This document shows positions 1-5,487 of a DNA stretch of 7,485 nt, in pieces. The notes under the pieces were generated by a model. It had not been told where the DNA came from and did no database searches. It saw only the letters and a program-made list of their open reading frames with translations. Within the stretch, counting starts at the first letter, position 1; the number at the start of each line of letters is the position of its first letter. Source of the stretch: M3007 sp038327555 (lineage in GTDB: Bacteria; Bacteroidota; Bacteroidia; Chitinophagales; Saprospiraceae); assembly GCA_038327555.1 (NCBI GenBank), contig JBBQLD010000235.1, positions 1 to 7,485 of the forward strand. The letters are read 5' to 3'. The translations under genes were made by a program, and so were the position numbers.

Positions 1-38
1 GCAAGTTTGGATTGGAGTATTTCTAATTTTTTGTCCAT
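1..38 (-). CDS. Possible 5' end of a leftward gene, cut by window edge
   Basis: An ATG at 38-36 on the minus strand opens a frame reading MDKKLEILQSKL to the edge. No family can be named from 12 residues. A TAnnTTTG box lies about 95 bp upstream (133-140), which supports a leftward transcript. The frame is open further upstream, back to a TAA near 184, but I see no ATG, GTG or TTG in it before position 38, so 38 is the only ordinary start. The alternative is that this edge holds the 3' end of a rightward gene: two plus frames end at 24 (reading KFGLEYF, then stop) and at 51. The sequence here cannot decide between these. Confidence 0.3.
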   Translation of the reverse strand, partial: MDKKLEILQSKL

Positions 39-132
39 AAAAATCGAGTAATTACCCTGAAACTCTATTCTGGGGTAATACGAAAGGCTATTCTGTGATT
101 CTCCGAAACGGAGTTCAGGGGTACAATTCGCG

Positions 133-140
133 CAAAGATA
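133..140 (-). promoter_or_regulatory. Candidate -7 box TATCTTTG, leftward
   Basis: On the minus strand the sequence TATCTTTG matches the Bacteroidota -7 consensus TAnnTTTG exactly. It begins right after the T-run of the msrB terminator hairpin. No clear TTTG/TTG -33 element is visible, because that region is occupied by the hairpin. It would drive the possible gene starting at 38, with a leader of about 90 nt. Confidence 0.4.
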
Positions 141-180
141 AAAAAAGCGAGGGCTGTGGTGTCTACCACAGCCCTCGCTT
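139..180 (-). terminator. Intrinsic terminator of msrB
   Basis: A perfect 16-bp inverted repeat (145-160 with 165-180) encloses a 4-base loop. Read on the minus strand, the stem is followed at once by a run of seven T (141-147, overlapping the stem base), the form of a rho-independent terminator. It lies about 40 bp past the msrB stop. On the plus strand the tail is only CTTAGTT, so any rightward activity should be weaker. Confidence 0.85.
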
Positions 181-221
181 AGTTAAAAAACCCCCAATCT
201 ACGATCAGCCCACAGACCAAA

Positions 222-776
222 TTACTGCTTCACAAAATCCAAGGATACCGAATTAATACAATAACGCAAGCCTGTAGGCGGAGGTCCGTCGGTAAAGACA
301 TGGCCTTGGTGCCCACCGCATCGAGCACATTCTACTTCGGTGCGATCCATGCCGTGGCTGCTATCCGTTTGGTCGGCGATGCAATCTGCACTGATTGGTT
401 TGTAAAAGGATGGCCAACCGGTACCAGAATTAAATTTCGTTTCCGACGAAAAAAGCGGCAATCCACATCCTGCACAAATAAAAATGCCCTGTTCGTGATT
501 GTCTACTAGATCACCCGTAAACGCACGTTCAGTGCCTTCCTGACGGAGTACATAGAACTCTTTTTCATTGAGTTCGCGTTTCCAGACTTCATCTGTTTTG
601 ACGACTTTTACCAGTTTGCTGTCCACATATTGGGCTGGAATTAGGGAGTCGATTGCTGAGGTAGATGTGGTTGTAACGGCAGAACCCTCCTTCGCCAAGG
701 CTTCGGCGGGTGAACTAGCGGGTGAATTGGCGTTGTTACAAGCTAAAAGAGCGAGCAGAATAGTTAGAAATTTCAT
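222..776 (-). CDS. msrB: Peptide-methionine (R)-S-oxide reductase MsrB, lipoprotein
   Basis: MsrB reduces methionine-R-sulfoxide in oxidised proteins back to methionine. The 184-residue product has a lipoprotein signal with lipobox LLAC (lipid Cys13), so it should be anchored in an envelope membrane facing away from the cytoplasm. A low-complexity Ser/Pro/Ala/Thr linker (about 17-45) leads to the catalytic domain (about 55-182). Zinc ligands are the pairs CAGC (101, 104) and CARC (150, 153). Also present are GTGWPSF (118-124), HQGHVF (156-161) and the catalytic Cys173 in RYCINS. Cys132 could be a resolving cysteine; this is a guess. I chose the ATG at 776 because it gives an exact lipoprotein signal; an in-frame ATG at 893 would add 39 unrelated residues. 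The gene stands alone and has its own terminator. Part of the linker is encoded by a palindromic, repeat-like segment. Confidence 0.93.
   Translation of the reverse strand: MKFLTILLALLACNNANSPASSPAEALAKEGSAVTTTSTSAIDSLIPAQYVDSKLVKVVKTDEVWKRELNEKEFYVLRQEGTERAFTGDLVDNHEQGIFICAGCGLPLFSSETKFNSGTGWPSFYKPISADCIADQTDSSHGMDRTEVECARCGGHQGHVFTDGPPPTGLRYCINSVSLDFVKQ
685..729 (-). repeat. Palindromic and duplicated segment inside the msrB linker
   Basis: Minus-strand sequence around 693-708 reads CGCCGAAGCCTTGGCG, which can form a 6-bp stem (with one G-T pair) and a 4-base loop. Next to it, two 12-bp direct copies (706-717 and 718-729; GCGGGTGAACTA and GCGGGTGAATTG on the plus strand) differ at two positions. 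Together they encode the SPASSPAEALAKEGS part of the linker. This looks like a small element or slippage product tolerated in a disordered linker. Whether it is dispersed in the genome cannot be seen from this window. Confidence 0.4.
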
Positions 777-807
777 TGCTGAGCTATATTTTTGATATAA
801 ACGTCCA

Positions 808-836
808 CAAAGGCGTTTTAGATTTAGGAATTTCAA
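808..836 (-). promoter_or_regulatory. Candidate msrB promoter
   Basis: On the minus strand a TTG (836-834) is followed after 18 bp by CGCCTTTG (815-808). The TTTG half of the -7 box is intact, but the TA half is CG. Transcription would start about 25 bp before the msrB ATG. No Shine-Dalgarno sequence is visible in that leader. Confidence 0.35.
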
Positions 837-875
837 TCTAAGCGCAGTACTTGTCGTTAATGAGACAAAAGTTAT

Positions 876-924
876 CAAGTGGCAAGTTATCAATTTTCAA
901 GTTTTCAAGTGGCAAGTTCCAAGT
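876..924 (+). repeat. CAAGT array, left arm of an inverted array pair
   Basis: Six copies of CAAGT start at 876, 883, 898, 906, 913 and 920, so spacing is 7 or 8 bp apart from one doubled gap. The copies are the reverse complement of the ACTTG units at 946-1009. The longest perfect match between the arms is 14 bp (897-910 with 960-973). Confidence 0.75.
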
Positions 925-945
925 ACCAAAGATCATTGCCTTGTT

Positions 946-1009
946 ACTTGAAACTTGAAACTTGAAAACTTGAAACTTGAAAACTTGAAAACTTGAAACT
1001 TGAAAACTT
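946..1009 (+). repeat. ACTTGAA(A) tandem array behind the xer stop codon
   Basis: Eight copies of ACTTG are separated by two or three A, giving 7- and 8-bp units. The array ends against the stop codon of the recombinase gene (1013-1011). With the opposed array at 876-924 it could form a long, slippery hairpin in the xer 3' untranslated RNA. There is no typical terminator T-run, so a terminator role is not established. Confidence 0.85.
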
Positions 1010-1010
1010 T

Positions 1011-1916
1011 CTACTCCCCATCTTCCTCCCCGCCTTTTGGGTGTGCTTGCTCGTACACCTGGAGGAGTCGCTCAATGTTGTTGTGCATATACACTTGTGT
1101 AGAAGCTAGATTGGAGTGACCAAGCAATTCTTTTATCGCGTTCAAGTCTGCGCCATTGTTGGAAAGGTGCGTGGCAAAAGAGTGTCTTAATACGTGTGGA
1201 CTCCGTTGTTCTTCGGTGGTGACGGTTGAGAGATACTTTCGAACCAGATGGTAAATGCTTTCCGGAGAAAATCGCTCCCCCTTTCGGTTGAGGAAAAGCC
1301 AGGGTTCGCTTGTACCTGGGAAGCTGCGTTTTCGAACATCTAAAAATTGCTCCAGCAAATCAAAAAGATATCGGGCGAATGGTACAAATCGCTCCTTATC
1401 TCCTTTGCCTTGTACCCGGAACACCATACGGCTGAAATCTATGTCATTGATCTTCAAACTAGACACCTCACTTCGGCGCATGCCAGTGGCATAAAAGATT
1501 TCGAGAAGCATTTTGGCCAGCCAACCGCCATAATCATCGGCAAATTCAAGGTGGGAAAAGAGTGCTGCAATTTGGCTTTCTTGCACAAAAACAGGCAATC
1601 GTTTGCCCATACGTGGCGCGGTTATTTTGCGCATAGGGTCTTTTTCAATCCACCCGCGCTTTCTCAAAAATTTAAAATAGGTCTTTAAGCAGGAAAGCCG
1701 ACGGACGATGCTGCGAGCACTTTGTCCGGCTTGCATCTGAGACACAACCCAGGAACGGATATGCAAATGCCTTACTTCGCTTAGCGAGGTAAGGCATTGT
1801 TGTTCAACACAGTATGCTATAAAATTGGAAAGATCGCCTCGATATGCCGTAAGGGTATGCGGCGAAAATCGACGTTCAATTGACAAGTAACCGTAAAACG
1901 ATTCTTCGTGGAACAC
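1011..1916 (-). CDS. xerC: Tyrosine recombinase, XerC/XerD family
   Basis: This 301-residue site-specific recombinase is most likely the Xer type that resolves chromosome dimers at dif. The N-terminal core-binding domain spans about 1-90 and the catalytic domain about 105-290. All catalytic residues are visible: Arg147 (ATGMRRSE), Lys171 (GKGDKERFVPF), His241 and Arg244 (HVLRHSF), His267 (LLGHSNL) and nucleophile Tyr276 (QVYMH). The length is normal for XerC/D. The start is GTG at 1916; the next Met is residue 61, too late for the N-terminal domain, and residues from MFHEESF onward fit the family. The start directly follows the rpsU stop in the same frame, so translation probably depends on rpsU. 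Rps21 followed by an Xer-type recombinase is a familiar Bacteroidota gene order. Integron or transposon recombinases are less likely, because the context is purely housekeeping. Whether it is XerC or XerD cannot be settled here. Confidence 0.9.
   Translation of the reverse strand: MFHEESFYGYLSIERRFSPHTLTAYRGDLSNFIAYCVEQQCLTSLSEVRHLHIRSWVVSQMQAGQSARSIVRRLSCLKTYFKFLRKRGWIEKDPMRKITAPRMGKRLPVFVQESQIAALFSHLEFADDYGGWLAKMLLEIFYATGMRRSEVSSLKINDIDFSRMVFRVQGKGDKERFVPFARYLFDLLEQFLDVRKRSFPGTSEPWLFLNRKGERFSPESIYHLVRKYLSTVTTEEQRSPHVLRHSFATHLSNNGADLNAIKELLGHSNLASTQVYMHNNIERLLQVYEQAHPKGGEEDGE
1766..1798. repeat. Strong palindrome inside the xer coding region
   Basis: AATGCCTTAC (1766-1775) pairs perfectly with GTAAGGCATT (1789-1798). 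After one mismatch, TCGC and GCGA extend the stem around a TTA loop. It lies about 120 nt into the xer reading frame (residues about 40-51). There is no T-run, so it is not an intrinsic terminator, but it could slow translation, pause transcription or mark an RNA processing site. Confidence 0.75.
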
Positions 1917-2111
1917 TTAATCGTTCTTGTTGCCGTACATATCTTCTTTGTACACCGCTTTGAGCACTTCGGTGCGGCGCTGGACGGAAGGCTTTGCAAA
2001 TGCTTTGCGGCGGCGCAACTCTTTCAAAATGCCTGATTTTTCATATTTGCGCTTGTACTTTTTGAGTACTTTGTCGATGGTGTCGCCGTCTTTAATCTCG
2101 AGGATGAGCAT
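1917..2111 (-). CDS. rpsU: 30S ribosomal protein bS21
   Basis: bS21 is a small, basic protein of the 30S subunit that sits next to the 3' end of 16S rRNA. The 64-residue product begins MLILEIKDGDTIDKVLKKYK and has the Lys/Arg-rich helices typical of the family, including KELRRRKAF (30-38) and PSVQRRTEVLKAVYK (41-55). In Bacteroidota, structural work on Flavobacterium ribosomes showed bS21 helping to sequester the anti-Shine-Dalgarno tail; as I recall, a tyrosine at position 54 takes part, and Tyr54 is present here. The gene has a good -7 box (2165-2172), a leader of about 47 nt and, unusually for this window, a Shine-Dalgarno sequence. It ends with TAA directly before the GTG of xer. The order rpsU then xer is common in the phylum, where hpf and the tuf region often follow; here msrB follows instead. 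Confidence 0.95.
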   Translation of the reverse strand: MLILEIKDGDTIDKVLKKYKRKYEKSGILKELRRRKAFAKPSVQRRTEVLKAVYKEDMYGNKND

Positions 2112-2117
2112 TGATTT

Positions 2118-2124
2118 ATCCTTC
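2118..2124 (-). promoter_or_regulatory. Shine-Dalgarno site of rpsU
   Basis: Minus strand GAAGGAT contains AAGGA, complementary to the usual CCUCCUU anti-SD core over five bases, and ends 7 nt before the ATG, an ideal spacing. No other gene start in the window (msrB, xer, nusB, ribA, era, rpoD, FKBP) shows a comparable site. It probably serves autogenous control by bS21 supply. Confidence 0.65.
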
Positions 2125-2164
2125 TTTTTGTTAGTGAAAAAATTCGAATGTTAAAATTGGGCTG

Positions 2165-2172
2165 CAAAGGTA
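2165..2172 (-). promoter_or_regulatory. -7 box of the rpsU-xer promoter
   Basis: TACCTTTG on the minus strand matches TAnnTTTG exactly, about 54 bp upstream of the rpsU ATG, predicting a start near 2158. The -33 region has T-runs but no clear TTG at the usual distance. Confidence 0.6.
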
Positions 2173-2289
2173 AATCTAGTTCGTGGAAAAATTATAGTCC
2201 AAGGCAAAATTTTCGGCTTCATTTAAGAAATTGAATTTTCTTTGAAAGAAAAGTGCCCCTAATTATGGCAGGATAAGCACTATAATGCG

Positions 2290-2297
2290 TTCCTTTG
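2290..2297 (+). promoter_or_regulatory. Weak candidate nusB -7 box
   Basis: TTCCTTTG differs from TAnnTTTG at one position and lies 48 bp before the nusB ATG. I see no -33 TTG at the expected distance. It is the best match in the divergent rpsU/nusB spacer on this strand. Confidence 0.25.
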
Positions 2298-2345
2298 CCC
2301 CAGGAATATTCATTTCCCTCATCAACAAAAGTTATTTGAAACCTT

Positions 2346-3284
2346 ATGCTCAGCAGACGCAGTGTTCGAGTCAAAGTGATGCAACTCCTCTATATGCTTA
2401 ATCGCGACGAGTCTCTAGAACTCGCCGAATTGCAAAAGTCATATAAAGAAGGTATCTGGAAAGCCTTTGAACTTTACATTTACCACCTCTATCTTACCCT
2501 GCGTGTTGCACAATACGCGGAAAAAGATGCCGCCAATCGCGCCGTTAAACATCTTCCCAGTGAGGAAGATAAGATTTTCGAACCGCGACTGAGCACAAAC
2601 ACTTGTACCCACAGCCTGGCAAACCATGTCGAGTTCCTCAAGCTCGTAGCCAAGTACAAGGTCAATGAAAATATAGATGAGGATCACATCCGCTCGCTTT
2701 ACAACGGCTTTTCTGATGTAGGGGAGTACAAAGCTTATCTGGCACTTGAGGCGCCTACAGATGCTGACCACGCAAAAATCTTCATAGAGCTCTATCGCTT
2801 CCTGTCTACCAATGATCTGTTTTTGGACATGACGGAAGACCGATACAACAACTGGGCTGACGATGAGTCGCTTGTGATGGGGGCCATGAAAAAGACCCTC
2901 AAATCAATGCCTGTCAGCGGGGCATTTTATAAGGAACATGAGCCTTCTGACGAAACAGTAAGGGAATTTGGTGCCGAACTTTTGCTTCGCACTGCCCAGG
3001 AAGATGCTGCATTGCTTGCTGAAATACAGCCCGCACTCAAAAACTGGGATGCTGATCGGGTAGCTATTCTTGACATGATTATGCTGAAAATGGCACTTTG
3101 TGAATTGTTATACTTCCCTACCATCCCAACCAAGGTGACCCTGAACGAGTTTGTGGAAATATCAAAAACATACTCCACGGACAAGAGTAAAGAGTTTATC
3201 AATGGTATTCTCGACCGTTTGATGAAAAAATTGCTCGAAGAAGGCCGTATCGTGAAAGAAGGCCGTGGGTTGATTGATCAATAG
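2346..3284 (+). CDS. nusB: Transcription antitermination factor NusB, long Bacteroidota form
   Basis: NusB pairs with NusE (ribosomal protein S10) on boxA RNA to form the antitermination complex that lets RNA polymerase read through rRNA operons; it also aids rRNA maturation. The product is 312 residues, about twice the E. coli protein. The N-terminus MLSRRSVRVKVMQLLYMLNR matches the family's first helix. The conserved C-terminal helices lie at about 233-295 (NWDADRVAILDMIMLKMAL, then PTKVTLNEFVEISKTYS and FINGILDRL). The middle, about 60-230, is the acidic, helical insertion seen in Bacteroidota NusB proteins. The ATG at 2346 fits the family start and has no Shine-Dalgarno sequence. The gene is divergent from rpsU. 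The interrupted secreted gene follows after 38 bp, so co-transcription is possible. Confidence 0.93.
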   Translation: MLSRRSVRVKVMQLLYMLNRDESLELAELQKSYKEGIWKAFELYIYHLYLTLRVAQYAEKDAANRAVKHLPSEEDKIFEPRLSTNTCTHSLANHVEFLKLVAKYKVNENIDEDHIRSLYNGFSDVGEYKAYLALEAPTDADHAKIFIELYRFLSTNDLFLDMTEDRYNNWADDESLVMGAMKKTLKSMPVSGAFYKEHEPSDETVREFGAELLLRTAQEDAALLAEIQPALKNWDADRVAILDMIMLKMALCELLYFPTIPTKVTLNEFVEISKTYSTDKSKEFINGILDRLMKKLLEEGRIVKEGRGLIDQ

Positions 3285-3322
3285 TGCTTTTGTGGCCGTT
3301 ACCAGTTTTAATCTCTTTTACG

Positions 3323-3694
3323 ATGCCCATCCCTTCGATTCAGAAGATCGCCTCAGCGGTTTTCTTCCTTTACTTGTTCCCGCTTTTCGTCCAGGCTCAA
3401 TTGCTGTGAAAATGGGAGTGTTCCACTAAATCAGGAAATTACAATTCCAGTATGCACTACAGCATACGCTGCGGTGGAGTTTTAGATTTCAAAGCAAATA
3501 GAATACTGGAAAGCTCCTGTGCGGATGGTTTTTTCCCCTCGGGCTGTTACTGGGAAAAAATAGACAATCGCCTTACCCTGCGCGATTCAGGCGGTAAGGC
3601 CTTTGCCGACTTTGAGGTAAAAACGCTAAATGAAATAAAACTGCTCCTCGTTCGAAAAGAAATAGAATATGTCTTCCAACTGATCAATCCTTAG
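3323..3694 (+). pseudogene. Secreted lipocalin-like small protein, interrupted by in-frame TGA
   Basis: The frame starts at ATG 3323 with a classic signal peptide (28 residues: Lys8, hydrophobic stretch about 11-23, likely cleavage after VQA, residue 25). It then meets TGA at 3407-3409 and stays open in the same frame for 94 more codons to TAG. The part after the stop begins KWECSTKSG and continues with alternating strand-like segments and four cysteines (WEC, IRC, SSC, SGC), ending IEYVFQLINP. This resembles small lipocalin-like domains of Bacteroidota, which often begin LxGKW. The stop sits where that glycine would be, so one change, GGA to TGA, would explain it. The signal peptide and domain sit in one frame without any indel, which argues against chance. 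An ATG at 3452 would give an 80-residue protein without an export signal. Possible explanations are a recent nonsense mutation, a sequencing error or read-through. The function is unknown. Confidence 0.6.
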
Positions 3695-3766
3695 TGTTTG
3701 ACGCTTCCAATGATCACAGGTTTATAAAAGCCTGGGTCTTTCATCTGGCATCTGAACCTTTCGCGC

Positions 3767-3774
3767 TACCTTTG
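3767..3774 (+). promoter_or_regulatory. -7 box of ribA, near-leaderless
   Basis: TACCTTTG matches TAnnTTTG exactly and ends 7 bp before the ribA ATG. Since initiation normally falls a few bases past this box, the ribA mRNA should have almost no 5' leader. The -33 element is poor (TCTGG at about 3744-3748). Confidence 0.6.
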
Positions 3775-3781
3775 CGGTACA

Positions 3782-4366
3782 ATGCAACGCCAAGCCGAAG
3801 CCCCCATCCCCACTCGATACGGATCATTCAAAATGTTGGTTTACGCCGAGAAAAGCAGTGAGCGTATGCCGCATATCGCTTTTTTGGCTGAAGGTTTTGA
3901 TCCCGCAAAGCCAGTAGCCGTACGTATCCACTCCGAATGTATGACCGGCGACGTGTTTGGCTCTCGCCGCTGTGATTGTGGCGAGCAACTGGAGGCTTCC
4001 CTGAAAATTGCTGCAGAAAAAGGAGGTGTAGTCATCTATCTTCGCCAGGAAGGTCGAGGCATCGGGCTGATCAATAAACTCAAAGCTTACAATCTCCAAG
4101 ACCTTGGCCTAAATACTGTGGAGGCAAATACCCACCTAGGATTTGATGTGGATGCCCGTCAATACGATTGTGCTGTTTTTATGCTGCAAGACCTTGGGAT
4201 TCAACAAATTGAACTTATTACGAACAATCCGCTTAAGGTGGAAGCCATGCGCCGATCGCCTCTGGAAGTGGTGGGAACTATCCCCATTATTATCCCACCA
4301 CAGCCTGACAGCCAGCAATATTTACAAACAAAACAAGATTTGATGGGACATCTTCTTGGGCTTTAA
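3782..4366 (+). CDS. ribA: GTP cyclohydrolase II, monofunctional
   Basis: RibA opens the imidazole ring of GTP, releasing formate and pyrophosphate, the first step of riboflavin synthesis in the cytoplasm. At 194 residues it is the size of stand-alone E. coli RibA, with no DHBP synthase (RibB) domain fused in front. Visible signatures are the zinc cysteines 53, 64 and 66 in HSECMTGDVFGSRRCDCGEQ, the phosphate and GTP-binding YLRQEGRGIGL (86-96), ANTHLGFDVDARQY (115-128) with the Asp124/Arg126 pair that matches the catalytic pair of E. coli RibA, and the late motif TNNPLKVEAM (147-156). The ATG at 3782 starts right after a TAnnTTTG promoter box, which also rules out an FMN riboswitch in the leader. 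The era gene follows after 18 bp, so the two are probably co-transcribed. Confidence 0.95.
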   Translation: MQRQAEAPIPTRYGSFKMLVYAEKSSERMPHIAFLAEGFDPAKPVAVRIHSECMTGDVFGSRRCDCGEQLEASLKIAAEKGGVVIYLRQEGRGIGLINKLKAYNLQDLGLNTVEANTHLGFDVDARQYDCAVFMLQDLGIQQIELITNNPLKVEAMRRSPLEVVGTIPIIIPPQPDSQQYLQTKQDLMGHLLGL

Positions 4367-4384
4367 GTGCTAAAATTTTGAACT

Positions 4385-5332
4385 ATGAACGAGGAACAAG
4401 ATAATATCGAACAGGCAGAAATAGCCGGAAGTCAAGCCTTTCGAACTGGTTTTGTAAACATCATCGGGCGGCCCAATGCAGGAAAATCAACCTTAATGAA
4501 TGCGCTAGTGGGCGAGCGCATGAGTATTATCACCCACAAACCACAAACTACGAGACACCGTATTATTGGTATTTTAACTGGAGATCATTTCCAAATGGTG
4601 TTTTCAGATACGCCTGGCTATGTGAAAACGCCCACTTACAAGATGCATAAGGCAATGAATCGTTTTGTGGAGGGCACCGTGGAAGATGCAGATCTGATGC
4701 TTTTTATGTTTGACATGACCGAAGAGTTGGAGGCGGATAACCCACTGATCCAGGTATTGAAAAAAACGGAAGTGCCTATTTTGCTTATTTTAAACAAGAA
4801 AGATCTTGTTGCAGAACAACGGATTCAAGATGCAACAGGCTGGTGGAAAAAGCACGTTAAATTTGATGAGGTCATTGCCATTTCTGCATTAAAAGACTTG
4901 CAATCGGATGTTCTACTGGAAAAAATACTGACCTACCTCCCAGAAGGCCAGGCGTACTATCCGCCGGATCAATTGACAGATAGACCAGAACGGTTCTTTG
5001 TTAGCGAGATCATTCGAGAGAAAATTCTGAAGCTTTATGACGACGAAATTCCTTATTCTTGTGAAGTCAGTGTAGAGGATTTCAAAGATTCTAAAACCAA
5101 TGCAGGGGAAGATATTGCACGTATCCGCGCCACGATTTATGTGATGCGCGAAACACAGAAGGCCATTATGCTTGGAAAAGGTGGGGCTGCAATCAAAAAA
5201 CTTGGCACTTATGCCAGAAAAGATATTGAAGCATTTTTGCAGACTAAAGCATTTTTAGATCTAACCGTGAAGGTGCGCGACAATTGGCGAGACGATGAAC
5301 AAGCACTGCAACGGTTTGGTTATTTGGGGTAA
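4385..5332 (+). CDS. era: GTPase Era, 30S ribosome assembly factor
   Basis: Era is an essential GTPase that binds the 3' end of 16S rRNA and checks late 30S maturation. The product has 315 residues with the full GTPase set: G1 GRPNAGKS (28-35), G2 around TTRHR (55-59), G3 DTPG (75-78), G4 NKKD (137-140) and G5 SALK (167-170). The C-terminal KH domain carries the RNA-binding GKGG loop (264-267) and the closing region FLDLTVKVRDNWRDD (290-304). The first 20 residues are an acidic extension not shared with E. coli. The start at 4385 has no Shine-Dalgarno sequence and no clear promoter, so expression probably comes from the ribA transcript. Because Era binds the same 3' tail of 16S rRNA that bS21 helps to hide in this phylum, the presence of both genes here is functionally apt, though not evidence of co-regulation. 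Confidence 0.96.
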   Translation: MNEEQDNIEQAEIAGSQAFRTGFVNIIGRPNAGKSTLMNALVGERMSIITHKPQTTRHRIIGILTGDHFQMVFSDTPGYVKTPTYKMHKAMNRFVEGTVEDADLMLFMFDMTEELEADNPLIQVLKKTEVPILLILNKKDLVAEQRIQDATGWWKKHVKFDEVIAISALKDLQSDVLLEKILTYLPEGQAYYPPDQLTDRPERFFVSEIIREKILKLYDDEIPYSCEVSVEDFKDSKTNAGEDIARIRATIYVMRETQKAIMLGKGGAAIKKLGTYARKDIEAFLQTKAFLDLTVKVRDNWRDDEQALQRFGYLG

Positions 5333-5362
5333 GGAACGCCGTTGGAATAAAGGCGCAATGAA

Positions 5363-5395
5363 TTTGCCCTACATCCACATTATTTCGTACCCTTG
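5363..5395 (+). promoter_or_regulatory. Candidate rpoD promoter, distal
   Basis: A -33-like TTTG (5363-5366) and a -7-like TACCCTTG (5388-5395, one mismatch to TAnnTTTG) are 21 bp apart. The predicted leader is about 235 nt, long enough for control at the RNA level. Confidence 0.4.
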
Positions 5396-5457
5396 CGGCT
5401 CGGTTTTTGTTGGTTAGTTTTAATTATTTCAATCTTTTGACGAAAGATTATCAACGT

Positions 5458-5487
5458 TTTGGAAACCAAATGCGTCATGTATGTTTT
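5458..5487 (+). promoter_or_regulatory. Candidate rpoD promoter, proximal
   Basis: TTTG (5458-5461) is followed after 18 bp by TATGTTTT (5480-5487), one mismatch to TAnnTTTG. The predicted leader is about 140 nt. The -33 element overlaps a small hairpin. Confidence 0.33.

Noticed and set aside
777..893. Longer msrB start at 893
   Set aside because: The extra 39 residues would put the exact lipoprotein signal inside the protein, and the extension overlaps the repeat array and the likely promoter.
876..1009. CRISPR array
   Set aside because: Units are 7-8 bp without unique spacers, and no cas gene is present. The same holds for 6511-6560.
2281..2286. Perfect TATAAT upstream of nusB
   Set aside because: Bacteroidota sigma factors read TAnnTTTG, and no TTGACA-like element lies 16-18 bp upstream, so I treat it as chance in AT-rich DNA.
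3452..3694. Independent 80-residue gene starting at ATG 3452
   Set aside because: The same frame continues upstream through a domain start and a full signal peptide with only one TGA, so an interrupted longer gene explains the data better.
3717..3734. Terminator between the interrupted gene and ribA
   Set aside because: The CAGGTTT/AAAGCCTG-type stem is short, includes a G-T pair and is followed only by GGTCTTTC, so it is too weak to call.
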